Assembly (NCBI GenBank): GCA_044371675.1
Contig: JBILTF010000008.1
Coordinates: 1-41,604 of the forward strand
Direction: 5' to 3'
Origin: CAIZGX01 sp044371675
GTDB taxonomy: Bacteria > Bacteroidota > Bacteroidia > Flavobacteriales_D > Sanyastnellaceae
Length of the DNA stretch: 41,604 nucleotides
Position 1 is the first letter of the stretch, and every line of letters starts with the position of its first letter. Of the stretch, positions 8,084-16,583 are shown one piece after another. The notes below the pieces were generated by a model that saw only the letters and a list, made by a program, of their open reading frames with translations, ran no database searches and was not told the origin of the DNA. A program made the position numbers and the translations under genes.

Positions 8084-8614
8084 TTTTCAAAGGTCGTTAT
8101 GAATTCTAATTCAAAACCAATCTGAGCTTAACTTTGTTTTCACCAACACTTACTATCTAATTATATTCTTTATAAAATAAAATAGTAATAGTAATAGGGC
8201 TGTTAATACCGTCAGTAAGTTTGTTTTACATTCTTAGGAATTGTTATTATTATCATTGAAGTAACATGTTCTTAACAGTGTGAATAGAGTTAAATCTATG
8301 ATATTGAATGAATTTGTAATGATTCAACAATTGTGTTGAAAGAACTGATTGTTGATAATCTATATAGTGTAAAACCTATTTTTATGTTGATGAATTTCGT
8401 TTATAACAAAATCAAAAAAGTGAGAAGAAAATTTTGTGATGAATTGTTTTTGTATAAGCGTATAAATAACATGAAAACAAAAATTATGTTGTGAACAGTT
8501 ATTCACACGTTAGAAACACAAAAAACAGCAAGTTGTTAAAAGAGTATACTTTCCATTCACATTGGTATTTGAAACAGGAAAGAAGAGAATAAGTTTGTAT
8601 TAAACTAATATTAT
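8084..8614. other. AT-rich gene-free region, candidate replication origin (oriC)
   Basis: This 531-bp gap is the longest stretch without a gene. By my count 8101-8580 is about 26% G+C. It separates divergent genes. It holds one full DnaA box, TTATTCACA (8499-8507), facing a degenerate one (TGTGAACAG, 8490-8498), and a near match on the other strand at 8279-8287 (TGTGAATAG). There is also a perfect inverted repeat, TTCAACA-ATTG-TGTTGAA (8323-8340), and long A/T-only runs (8161-8190). A parS site lies 3.4 kb away. I see no tRNA or other stable RNA and no credible small ORF. The origin call is inference; the region could be ordinary intergenic DNA. Confidence 0.4.
8569..8597 (+). promoter_or_regulatory. 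Promoter of rpiB
   Basis: TTG (8569-8571) is followed after 18 bp by TAAGTTTG (8590-8597), a full match to the Bacteroidota consensus. The ATG of rpiB lies 17 bp downstream of the -7 element. Confidence 0.65.
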
Positions 8615-9043
8615 ATGAAGCTTTATATAGGTTCTGATCACGCAGGTTTCGAAATGAAAGAAGCCTTGAAACAATGGATGGCTGCTGAATTTCCTTCCGT
8701 ACAAATAGAAGATAAAGGTTGTCCGTCGGCGGATAGTTGTGACTACGCAGATTATGCGCACGCTGTGGCAGAAGGTATAAATAACGATTCACGTGGAATA
8801 TTGCTTTGTGGTTCTGCGAACGGGGTAAGTATTGCGGCTAACAAACACACTGGTGTAAGAGCTGCATTGTGTTGGACGGAAGAAATTGCAATTCTTGCCC
8901 GTCAGCATAACGATGCAAATATACTATCTATCCCCGCGAGATTTGTATCGTTCGAAGTGGCCCAAGCGATGGTTAGAGCTTTTTTCAACACCCCTTTTGA
9001 AGGCGGTAGACACGCTAAAAGAGTAGAAAAAATTGATTTGTAA
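8615..9043 (+). CDS. rpiB: Ribose-5-phosphate isomerase B
   Basis: The product has 142 residues, the usual size of RpiB/LacAB-type isomerases. It interconverts ribulose 5-phosphate and ribose 5-phosphate in the pentose phosphate pathway. 'IGSDHAGFEMKE' at the N-terminus holds the Asp8-His9 pair, 'LLCGSANGVSIAANK' (62-77) holds the catalytic Cys65 and the phosphate loop, and 'RQHNDANIL' (96-104) carries another conserved His. The start is well set by the strong promoter 17 bp upstream. The downstream M28 peptidase gene starts 1 bp past the stop codon, so the two are very probably co-transcribed even though their functions are unrelated. Confidence 0.96.
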   Translation: MKLYIGSDHAGFEMKEALKQWMAAEFPSVQIEDKGCPSADSCDYADYAHAVAEGINNDSRGILLCGSANGVSIAANKHTGVRAALCWTEEIAILARQHNDANILSIPARFVSFEVAQAMVRAFFNTPFEGGRHAKRVEKIDL

Positions 9044-9044
9044 G

Positions 9045-10640
9045 ATGAAAAGATTAATAGGGTTATTACTTGCAATTGTAAGCCTGAATGCCCAGGGACA
9101 AGGGGTAAAAGATGAATTCGATAAGCGTGAGTTTTATATGAATACCATTACGGTAAAGGAGCTTAAAGAACAGCTATTCATTTTAGCGGCAGATGATTTT
9201 GAAGGAAGAGAAACGAGCAAACCCGGGCAAAAAAAAGCGGCGGTATATCTTGAAAACTACTATGAATCTTTAGGTTTAGAAAAAGGCTCTAAAACAGGTG
9301 TTCAGCAGCAAAGTTTTCCTTTAAGAAAACGAAAACTAACCTCTACTGTCCTTGTTGTAAATGGTAAGAATTACGAGAGTTCTAAAGATATTTTCTCTTT
9401 GGACGCAGAGGGTTTAGAAGGAACAAAGACATTTAAAAAAATTGTTTTTGCGGGTTACGGAATATCAGAGGGGCGTTACAATGACTATCAAGATTTGGAT
9501 GTAAAGGACGCGCTGGTTGTTGTGATGGATGGTGAACCAAAAAACAAAAAGGGTAAATCACTTATTTCTGGAGAAGCAGAGCAGCTAAGCGATTGGTCTT
9601 ATGATCCGGGCTTGAAAGTAGCGTTGGCACAACAACAAGGAGCGAAGGCTATTGTTGTGATTCGAAGAGATTACGCAACATTCTTACCACGTATTAAGTT
9701 TTGGTTGGAGTCTGACAAGATGGAGTTAATTGAAGATATGGATGAAGGTGTTGCGACAGGAATCCCATTGATTTTCACGAATGAAAAATCGGCAAATGAG
9801 TGGTTTAACCTCGACCTCACAAACAATCTTGGTAAGTTTGGTAAGAAGGGAAAAAAACTACCTCATTCGAGACATCACCTAAGTTTAAATGTCATATATA
9901 CAGAGGTGTCACTAAATATGAATGTTACAGACGAAATGGTTTCCAGCGAAAATGTATTGGCCTTCATTGAAGGAAGTGACGAAACACAGAAGAGTGAAAT
10001 TGTTGTTGTGTCTGCTCATTATGATCACATTGGGATTGTAAACGGAGAGATTAACAACGGTGCGGATGATGATGGTTCAGGAACCGTTTCTGCTATGGAA
10101 ATTGCACAGGCGTTTATACAGGCAAAGAAAGACGGAAACGGTCCAAAGCGTAGCATTCTTGTTCTTCACGTAAGTGGTGAAGAGAAAGGGTTGTTTGGAA
10201 GTGATTACTACACAAGACATCCGGTTTATCCGCTTGCAAACACAGTTTGTGACTTGAATATTGACATGATTGGCCGTGTAGACGAAGCTCACAAAGACAA
10301 TGAGAAATACGTTTACCTAATTGGAAGCGATCGCTTAAGCATGGACTTACACAACATTTCTGAAAAGGTGAACAAGCAAACGTCTAATTTGGTGTTAGAC
10401 TACACCTTCAATTCGGAAGACGATCCTAACCAGTTTTACTATCGCTCAGATCACTACAATTTCGCAAAGAACAATATCCCTGTTATCTTTTATTTCAGTG
10501 GGGTTCATGAAGATTATCACAAACCAGGCGATGACCCTGAAAAAATTCTTTACGACAAGATGTGTAGCATTGCTCAATTGGTATTTTCTACCGCATGGGA
10601 AGTTGCAAATGCACCAACACGCATTCAAATGAAAGACTAA
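9045..10640 (+). CDS. Secreted M28-family zinc aminopeptidase with PA domain
   Basis: The product has 531 residues. I chose the ATG at 9045 because MKRLIGLLLAIVSLNAQGQG is a signal peptide; an ATG at 9033 overlaps rpiB and adds four residues. Residues of about 100-260 form a protease-associated (PA) insert. The catalytic M28 domain follows with its two-zinc site visible: 'SAHYDHIG' (His325), 'NNGADDDGSG' (Asp341-343), 'SGEEKGLFGS' (Glu379-380), 'NIDMIG' (Asp407) and 'DYHKPGDD' near the C-terminus. All expected ligands are present, so it should be an active peptidase in the periplasm or outside the cell. Its stop codon overlaps the stop of the convergent gene by 4 bases. Confidence 0.92.
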   Translation: MKRLIGLLLAIVSLNAQGQGVKDEFDKREFYMNTITVKELKEQLFILAADDFEGRETSKPGQKKAAVYLENYYESLGLEKGSKTGVQQQSFPLRKRKLTSTVLVVNGKNYESSKDIFSLDAEGLEGTKTFKKIVFAGYGISEGRYNDYQDLDVKDALVVVMDGEPKNKKGKSLISGEAEQLSDWSYDPGLKVALAQQQGAKAIVVIRRDYATFLPRIKFWLESDKMELIEDMDEGVATGIPLIFTNEKSANEWFNLDLTNNLGKFGKKGKKLPHSRHHLSLNVIYTEVSLNMNVTDEMVSSENVLAFIEGSDETQKSEIVVVSAHYDHIGIVNGEINNGADDDGSGTVSAMEIAQAFIQAKKDGNGPKRSILVLHVSGEEKGLFGSDYYTRHPVYPLANTVCDLNIDMIGRVDEAHKDNEKYVYLIGSDRLSMDLHNISEKVNKQTSNLVLDYTFNSEDDPNQFYYRSDHYNFAKNNIPVIFYFSGVHEDYHKPGDDPEKILYDKMCSIAQLVFSTAWEVANAPTRIQMKD

Positions 10641-12142
10641 TTTTCTTTTTTCGGAAGGAAGAAGAAGAACGTGCTGAAAAACGCGAAGAACGCCACTCCC
10701 GGCTGTGTTGTAAGAGTATCTTCCGTAAGACAAGATAAGAAAGCGAGTATAACAAAAGCCAAGGCGATTTTATTTCGTCTTGCTTGTTTCCACATAAAAA
10801 AGAAATACAACAAGAAGCTGAGCGAAGCTAAAATACCGGCGGCAATCCAGTACGATAAGAATTGATTGTGCACCGCGTGCTGTACTTTTTCATCGAGGCT
10901 AGGGGAAGTTTGTGTGTAGGCCTCGCGATAAGCCTGTTTCACATTTCCTTGTCCAACCCCGAAAAGAAGGTTTTGCTGTAAAATGAATTTGGCTGCTTTG
11001 TAGTATTCCAACCGTTGGAAAACAGAGTGTCCACTAGGGTTTTCTCCACTTTTAAAGGTTTGATATTCGAAAACAATTTGGTGCCATCGCTTTTCTAAAG
11101 CGTTCCATTGGGGTTCATTGCAATTGGTGTAACCCGCCTGAATATTCAAGATATCACGGTCTGTTAATTGTTGAATTCCAATCGCGTCTTTCGGCAATCC
11201 TTTGCTTGCTAAATAGCGAATAAGTGTTGTTTGAACAAGTTGGCCCCTTGCGTCTTTTTCTGACATTGATCGGCCTGTTCTTACTAACCACGCGCTGTCT
11301 AGCTCGAGAGGTGCAATATTTATAAAAATCTTATTTTTATTTTCGGTTTGAAAATTAGAAGACTCATGAATGTATTTTTCACCCTTTGAAGATTGGGTCA
11401 ATTCATTTTGAATTGAATTGCATGGAGCGGAGTTGACAAGAAAGTAGAAGAGAATTCCAGCCGCAATGAATGTTGAACCGAGAACAACAATAGTGTTGCG
11501 TTTGGATTTTGAAGCAAAGAGCAAAACGATTAGAAGTATTAAGAAACCCCAACCGGTGAGCGTTCCAACAAAAAAGAAAAACAAGAAAACAATGACGGAA
11601 AAAACAATTTTAAACTGAAGAGAAACAACATTAGGCAGCCCCCAGGCGCCAATAAGCGCCAATACAGCCATTAAACTAAACCTGATGTGAGATATAAACA
11701 AAGAAGCACTGCGGGGCTCAGGAAGGGGGTATTTGACCGCCGCGTATACTACGCAGACGAATGCGGAAATGGCGACGGAAGAGAAAAACACTTTCCAAAT
11801 AACAGATTTTTCTGATTTCGAGAGAGGATTAAGATTTTGTAAGAAGAGGGGAGCGAGGACCAAAGGAAGAAGTGTTTTAATTTCCTTCCATATCAGGTTG
11901 TTTTCGCCCCCACGAAAAACACCAAGTAAAATCAAGAGCCATACAACAAGGAAGCTAAGGTATATGGGGTTTCTGAGGACTGGAAAAAAAACGAATTTCT
12001 TGTTTTGAATTGCAGCGGCTATTGCAACGAATAGTAAGAAAAACATAGCCAAAGACATTCCGAGGTTCCACAAGGGAAGCATAAACGCCCAAACTGCTAG
12101 AGCCGCGAGTTGAGTTTTGGGAAGACTGAAGAATTTCAGCAC
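10637..12142 (-). CDS. O-antigen ligase/polymerase-like membrane protein
   Basis: The product has 501 residues with the GTG start at 12142, three bases after the S41 protease stop. About ten or more hydrophobic segments are visible, with a large hydrophilic loop at residues of roughly 230-395 between two membrane clusters. After it comes 'LLFGVGQGNVKQAY...HAVHNQFLSYWIAAGI', which resembles the conserved Wzy_C / WaaL region (the His in the HNxFL motif). The loop contains 'RTGRSMSEKDARGQLVQTTLIRYLASKG', which is common in Bacteroidota members. It is probably an inner-membrane enzyme moving or polymerising lipid-linked glycans, but ligase versus polymerase cannot be told apart from sequence. It is the last gene of the rnpA-protease run. 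Confidence 0.75.
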   Translation of the reverse strand: MLKFFSLPKTQLAALAVWAFMLPLWNLGMSLAMFFLLFVAIAAAIQNKKFVFFPVLRNPIYLSFLVVWLLILLGVFRGGENNLIWKEIKTLLPLVLAPLFLQNLNPLSKSEKSVIWKVFFSSVAISAFVCVVYAAVKYPLPEPRSASLFISHIRFSLMAVLALIGAWGLPNVVSLQFKIVFSVIVFLFFFFVGTLTGWGFLILLIVLLFASKSKRNTIVVLGSTFIAAGILFYFLVNSAPCNSIQNELTQSSKGEKYIHESSNFQTENKNKIFINIAPLELDSAWLVRTGRSMSEKDARGQLVQTTLIRYLASKGLPKDAIGIQQLTDRDILNIQAGYTNCNEPQWNALEKRWHQIVFEYQTFKSGENPSGHSVFQRLEYYKAAKFILQQNLLFGVGQGNVKQAYREAYTQTSPSLDEKVQHAVHNQFLSYWIAAGILASLSFLLYFFFMWKQARRNKIALAFVILAFLSCLTEDTLTTQPGVAFFAFFSTFFFFLPKKEN

Positions 12143-12145
12143 GCC

Positions 12146-13813
12146 TTATTTATTTTCTCTGTTTGTGGGTCCCGCAAGAATGGACGAATAGTTTTTTTCA
12201 AACACTTCTTGTGAAGCACGAATTAAAGGATCGTTGGTTAACGATTGTTCAATAGCTGCTGAACGGAAGTAATATATCTCAACAATTTTGGCTTCAATTT
12301 TTGGAGTGATTTCATTTTGAAGTTGGAGCAACGAACTCTCGAAAGCCTCGGCTATTCCGTTTTGTAAGTTACTGAGTTGTTCTTTTAGCGCAGGATTTAC
12401 GACGCTTTGATTAGATAATTCTTTCTCAAGTTTTTCGATGTGATCGTACCACGTTGGAACAAAATCTTTCGCGTTTACTTTTGCGAATTGCACAAAGTCG
12501 GTATAGTCTTTTGATGAAATAGCAAAGCTTCCTGCGGAGTCGATAGATTCATGTGTTTTCTTGAACTCAACACCAAATCTGAAATAGGCGAAATTCCTTT
12601 GAAGTTGTGAAAGGATTTCTTTAGAAGCGTTTGGCGACATAATAACGTCTGGATAAACACCACTCCCGTCTTTGACCGGTCTACCGCTCGTGGTGTAGAA
12701 TGTTCTGATTTTAGTCGTGTCTATTTGTGTGGCGTGTCCATCTGTCTTGTTGCCATAATCAAGCTTCTGAATGCACCTGCCGCTGGGCGTGTAGTATTTG
12801 GCTACTGTAACTTTCATTTTAGCGTTGTATGACAAATCAAGCGTCTGTTGAACCAACCCTTTTCCAAACGAGGGAACACCCACAATTACCGCGCGATCTA
12901 AGTCCTGTAATCCGCCGCTCACAATCTCGGAAGAGGACGCCGACATTTCATCTACTAAAACAATCAAAGGGATTGTTAAATCTAGGGGGTCGTATTGAGC
13001 AATGTACACATGCTTCCAAGACTCTACTTTTCCCATTGTTCGTGTGATTTCTGTTCCTTTAGGGACGAAGAAGTTGACAATTTTCACAGCCTCATTCAAC
13101 AAGCCCCCGCCATTTCCACGAAGATCTAAGATGAGTTTATTCATGCCTTTCCCCTTCAAATCATTGAAACTGGTTTTTACATCTTCAGATGCGGTTTGTG
13201 TGAACTCGTCGAGTTTTATGTAGCCCACATTGTTTTCGAGCAATTGAAAGTGAGGAACGTCAGGGGTTTTAATACTTTCGCGTGTTACAGACAATTCTAA
13301 GGAAGAGGATTTCCCAAGTTGAATAACAGTTAAATTAACAACGCTTCCAGGCGCTCCTGTTAATCCATTTTCAAGGTTGTCGAGATTAATTCCATCGATA
13401 GATTTTCCGTTAATATGTGTAATAATATCACCAGCTCGCAATCCAGATTTGTAGGCAGGAAACGACTCGAAAACTTCAAGAACAGTGTTTCTTCCATTTA
13501 CTAAATCTACACGCGCACCAACACCTCCATATCTTCCTGTTTGAAGGTACATAGCGTCTTCTATTTTAGATTCAGGATAATAAACAGTGTAGGGATCTAA
13601 AGAGGCCAACATGCCTGAAAGAGCTGTATTGACAAGGTTTCCCGGTGTAGACTCTTCAACATACAGTTGATCTAACTGTCTGAAAACATCAGTGAAAATC
13701 TCGAGGTTTTTTACAACCTCAAAGTAATTGGTCGTTTGGTTTGGCTGCGCAGAAGAAGAAAAACAAGAAAAAGAGAGCAGTAAAAAAAGTAGAGAAGGCT
13801 TAAGTATTTTCAT
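12146..13813 (-). CDS. S41-family C-terminal processing protease, copy 1
   Basis: The product has 555 residues. I chose the ATG at 13813 (MKILKPSLLFLLLSFSCF...SAQ, a signal peptide); the frame extends to 13888 but would then run deep into rnpA. Domain order: a short helical N-part; a PDZ domain with 'YGGVGARVD' and 'GLRAGDIITHINGKSI'; then the S41 catalytic core with 'LDLRGNGGGLL', 'DEMSASSSEIVSGGLQD' (the nucleophile segment) and 'SFGKGLVQQTLDL' (the general-base Lys). Both catalytic residues are present. It overlaps the 3' end of rnpA by 14 bp. It is a paralogue of the protease on the other side of rnpA, but differs in having a cleavable signal rather than a membrane anchor. Confidence 0.93.
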   Translation of the reverse strand: MKILKPSLLFLLLSFSCFSSSAQPNQTTNYFEVVKNLEIFTDVFRQLDQLYVEESTPGNLVNTALSGMLASLDPYTVYYPESKIEDAMYLQTGRYGGVGARVDLVNGRNTVLEVFESFPAYKSGLRAGDIITHINGKSIDGINLDNLENGLTGAPGSVVNLTVIQLGKSSSLELSVTRESIKTPDVPHFQLLENNVGYIKLDEFTQTASEDVKTSFNDLKGKGMNKLILDLRGNGGGLLNEAVKIVNFFVPKGTEITRTMGKVESWKHVYIAQYDPLDLTIPLIVLVDEMSASSSEIVSGGLQDLDRAVIVGVPSFGKGLVQQTLDLSYNAKMKVTVAKYYTPSGRCIQKLDYGNKTDGHATQIDTTKIRTFYTTSGRPVKDGSGVYPDVIMSPNASKEILSQLQRNFAYFRFGVEFKKTHESIDSAGSFAISSKDYTDFVQFAKVNAKDFVPTWYDHIEKLEKELSNQSVVNPALKEQLSNLQNGIAEAFESSLLQLQNEITPKIEAKIVEIYYFRSAAIEQSLTNDPLIRASQEVFEKNYSSILAGPTNRENK

Positions 13814-14204
13814 GGGTTGAATGCTCTTGGTTCGTAACAGAAATAAGTTGTTTGATGAGGTACTTAACTTTTTGTTCCACATAATCATAATCTGGAATGC
13901 GGTTTCCTGTAAAGATAAAGGCTAACGATAATTTTTCACCCATGTTGTTGAGGTGATCATAAAGGGGTTGTTTTTCTTTTCGATAAACCTCTTTTATGAG
14001 TCGCTTTATTCTATTTCTGTCATGTGCTCTTGCGAATCGGCGCTTTGGCGCAGTGAACAGGGCTTGTACAGGAAATTCAGAAACTTCTTCAGAGGGGTGG
14101 TACAAGCAAATGATTGCAGGAGTTTTAATGCTTTTTCCTTGAGCGTAAAGCGACTCTATTGATTTCTTTTTATAGAGGCGTTCCTGTTTGGAAAGCGTAT
14201 CCAT
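13800..14204 (-). CDS. rnpA: Ribonuclease P protein component
   Basis: The product has 134 residues, usual for RnpA. It binds the RNase P RNA and helps mature the 5' ends of tRNAs. 'LSKQERLYKKKSIESLYAQG' at the N-terminus and the RNR-type motif 'RFARAHDRNRIKRLIKEVYR' at about 57-76 are diagnostic. Its ATG overlaps the stop of the upstream S41 protease as TAATG, and its 3' end overlaps the next S41 gene by 14 bp, so it is translationally sandwiched between two proteases. In many bacteria rnpA sits beside rpmH and yidC near the origin; here neither is present. The RNase P RNA gene itself is not in the window as far as I can see. Confidence 0.95.
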   Translation of the reverse strand: MDTLSKQERLYKKKSIESLYAQGKSIKTPAIICLYHPSEEVSEFPVQALFTAPKRRFARAHDRNRIKRLIKEVYRKEKQPLYDHLNNMGEKLSLAFIFTGNRIPDYDYVEQKVKYLIKQLISVTNQEHSTHENT

Positions 14205-15838
14205 TAGTTATGGTAGAAGTAAGAGTTGTAGTTTTTAGAAATCTCCACAGCCTTAATTAACTCATGGTCTTCCGCATTCATAATGCGAATCATTGCGTTT
14301 TCATCGAACAACGCGCGTGCGATTTGAGCTTTAAATCGAAGAGAACATTGTGTCTTCAGTTTTGCAACTTCTGCTTTGGTGTATAAGATGTTATTGTCCT
14401 TCGCAGACTGAAGTGTTTTCTCGAGCAACGCCTCGTCTGTTTTATAATTTTTTTGATATAAATCGAAGGACTTCCAGTTTGAAAGTTGTGATCTATTTTG
14501 ATCGACATAATCGAAACATAAATGACGAAGAATTCCGAAGTTAATAATGTCGATTAACGCAAAAGACGTTGATGTTGAGTCGAAAGGAATAAATATATCC
14601 GGAGTAATTCCTCCTCCTCCGTATACCACTCTTCCAGAAGGGGTGTAGAACTTTAATGAATCAACATGCGTGATTTTGTCTTGATTGAATAATTCTCCGC
14701 TTGACCAGCGTTGATGCGTTTCGTTGAAGTATTTTGAAGAATCGCCGTATGGCTTTTGAATGCATCTTCCTGTTGGGGTATAATAGCGGGCGGTTGTTAA
14801 TCGAAGTGCGCTTTTGTCTGGCAATTCAATTTCACTTTGAACCAAACCCTTACCGAAAGAGCGTCGGCCAACAACAATTGCACGATCCCAATCTTGCAGT
14901 GCACCGGCCACGATTTCACTGGCCGAAGCGCTGTACTCGTCGATAAGAATTGTTACTTGAACATCTGCGAAAGCACCACGCTTCAGAGTGTTGTAATCGT
15001 TTCTTCCAGAGTGAGTCCCCGCGGTATAAACCATTAAGCGGTCTTTTTCTAAGAACTCTTCGGCAATGCTGGTAGCCTGATCGAGCAACCCACCACCGTT
15101 TCCACGTAGGTCTAGAATGAATTTCATGCACCCTTGGTTTCTAAGTGCATTTCCTGCAGTTAGAAATTCGTCGTAGGTCGTTTTTGCGAATCGATCAATT
15201 TTAATGTACCCAAGACCGTCTTCTACTTTATAGAAAGAAGGCACGCTAGGTAGAGGTAAAGAACCTCTTTCCACATTGAAATTAACATATTCTTTTTTTC
15301 GAAGAACACCAATGTTAACAGCGCTTCCAGCCTCGCCTTTCAGCATTCTCATAACACCGTCGTTGTTCAATGATTTACCGGAAATATCTTTTCCATCTAC
15401 TTGAACAATTCGATCGCCTGACTGAATTCCAGCACGGAAGCTTGGTCCGAACGGAACGACACGATTCACCATAAGCGAATCGCGAAGAATTAAGAATTCA
15501 ATACCAACCCCTTCATACGAGCCAGACATTTCTTCTTTTGCCCTGGCGTATTCTTCAGGGTTTAAGTAGTAGCTGTGAGGATCTAAATTTTTAAGGATAG
15601 ACGCGATTGCGTCGTCGATGATTTTCTTTTTGTCTACGCTGTCTACGTAGTTGTCTTCAATGAAATCAATAAGACTAACGAGTTTATTCGGATTGTCTTC
15701 TTTCCCTGTTTTTATGGTAAGCAGGTTTTTATCGGCAAGAAGAGTTCCAATTAAAATTCCAGCTATTAATACAAAAGAATAGTACAGTGGCTGTAGTGGC
15801 GACTTACCTGATTTTTCGTTTTGTATTTCTTCAGACAT
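14204..15838 (-). CDS. S41-family C-terminal processing protease, copy 2 (membrane-anchored)
   Basis: The product has 544 residues. After a 17-residue polar start it has one membrane segment (about residues 18-36, 'LYYSFVLIAGILIGTLLA') without a clear cleavage site, so it is probably anchored facing the periplasm. The PDZ part shows 'YEGVGIEFLI' and 'GIQSGDRIVQVDGKDI'; the catalytic core shows 'LDLRGNGGGLLDQ', 'DEYSASASEIVAGALQD' and 'SFGKGLVQSEIEL', so the Ser and Lys dyad is intact. A distinctive 'RLTTARYYTPTGRCIQKPYG' segment is shared with copy 1. It lies 30 bp after the dCMP deaminase gene and its stop overlaps the rnpA start. The family cleaves C-terminal regions of envelope proteins; the substrate is unknown. 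Confidence 0.94.
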   Translation of the reverse strand: MSEEIQNEKSGKSPLQPLYYSFVLIAGILIGTLLADKNLLTIKTGKEDNPNKLVSLIDFIEDNYVDSVDKKKIIDDAIASILKNLDPHSYYLNPEEYARAKEEMSGSYEGVGIEFLILRDSLMVNRVVPFGPSFRAGIQSGDRIVQVDGKDISGKSLNNDGVMRMLKGEAGSAVNIGVLRKKEYVNFNVERGSLPLPSVPSFYKVEDGLGYIKIDRFAKTTYDEFLTAGNALRNQGCMKFILDLRGNGGGLLDQATSIAEEFLEKDRLMVYTAGTHSGRNDYNTLKRGAFADVQVTILIDEYSASASEIVAGALQDWDRAIVVGRRSFGKGLVQSEIELPDKSALRLTTARYYTPTGRCIQKPYGDSSKYFNETHQRWSSGELFNQDKITHVDSLKFYTPSGRVVYGGGGITPDIFIPFDSTSTSFALIDIINFGILRHLCFDYVDQNRSQLSNWKSFDLYQKNYKTDEALLEKTLQSAKDNNILYTKAEVAKLKTQCSLRFKAQIARALFDENAMIRIMNAEDHELIKAVEISKNYNSYFYHN

Positions 15839-15868
15839 GCTTTTGTTTCGAAGTGGAAAAGATAACGC

Positions 15869-16306
15869 TTATTCTGGCAATTCTCGTTGAACAACTTCTA
15901 CCCCAGAATTTCTTAAAAAATCTATCGCAGTCGTGTCTTTGTAAGCGTTTAAGTAGACCATGCGGGTAATTCCCGACTGAAGAATAAGCTTACAGCAATC
16001 CTTACAAGGGCTGAGTGTTATGTATAATGTTGAGCCGTGGGCATTGTTTGTAGACTTCGCTACTTTTAGAATAGCATTGGCCTCGGCGTGTAGGACATAC
16101 CAATGAGTTTCTCCTAAATCGTTTTCACAGGCATTTGGAAAACCGCTTGGAGTGCCGTTGTATCCGTCTGAAATAATAACGCCATTTTTCACAAGAAGCG
16201 CTGCCACTTGTTTGCGGTTACAATGCGAAAGTTTAGCCCATTCTTTGGCCATGCGCAAGTATGCGAGGTCGTACCTCAGTTGTTTTTGTTCCTCAGCTGT
16301 GGGCAT
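15869..16306 (-). CDS. Deoxycytidylate (dCMP) deaminase family protein
   Basis: The product has 145 residues. It belongs to the zinc cytidine/deoxycytidylate deaminase family: 'HAEANAILK' carries the zinc His and catalytic Glu, and 'LSPCKDCCKLI' the two zinc Cys. The N-terminal 'MAKEWAKLSHCNRKQVAALLVKNG' with 'SDGYNGTPSGFPNACE' is typical of dCMP deaminases of the ComEB type, which supply dUMP for thymidylate synthesis. It lies 23 bp after the DUF2795 gene and 30 bp before the S41 protease gene, in the same run. The substrate assignment rests on family resemblance only. Confidence 0.92.
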   Translation of the reverse strand: MPTAEEQKQLRYDLAYLRMAKEWAKLSHCNRKQVAALLVKNGVIISDGYNGTPSGFPNACENDLGETHWYVLHAEANAILKVAKSTNNAHGSTLYITLSPCKDCCKLILQSGITRMVYLNAYKDTTAIDFLRNSGVEVVQRELPE

Positions 16307-16329
16307 GGAAAGCGTCTAAGAAGGAGAAA

Positions 16330-16551
16330 TTAATATTCGTCTTCGTTGAAGAAGAAATCTTCTTTTGTAGGGTAGTCAGGCCAAATGTCTTCAATGCTTT
16401 CAAATACCTCTTCTTCGTCCTCTAATTGTTGAAGGTTTTCAACAACTTCCAATGGCGCTCCGGCACGCATTGCATAATCGATTAATTCTTCTCTTGTTGC
16501 AGGCCAAGGTGCGTCTTCGAGATATGAGGCCAATTCTAAAGTCCAGTACAT
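16330..16551 (-). CDS. DUF2795-type small acidic protein
   Basis: The product has 73 residues, starting MYWTLELASYLEDAPWP and ending EDFFFNEDEY. I chose the ATG at 16551 rather than the in-frame ATG at 16605 because a promoter at 16584-16613 would start transcription near 16578, and because I recall Flavobacteriia members of this family starting at MYWTLELA. The N-terminal 'ELIDYAMRAGAPLEVVENLQQL' is the DUF2795-like helical part; the C-terminal third is strongly acidic. It has no signal or membrane segment. The function is unknown. It would be the first gene of the run leading to dCMP deaminase, rnpA and the proteases. Confidence 0.88.
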   Translation of the reverse strand: MYWTLELASYLEDAPWPATREELIDYAMRAGAPLEVVENLQQLEDEEEVFESIEDIWPDYPTKEDFFFNEDEY

Positions 16552-16583
16552 AGTATTAACGCTTTGGGGTTTTTTACGTTTTG

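Noticed and set aside
8490..8507. CRP/FNR-type operator
   Set aside because: The arms TGTGA and TCACA are separated by 8 bp, not the 6 bp of CRP sites, so I treat it as a DnaA-like pair or an undefined dyad.
8499..8792. Minus-strand frame of 97 codons entering the AT-rich region
   Set aside because: Most of it is antisense to rpiB, and its low-complexity sequence resembles no protein family.
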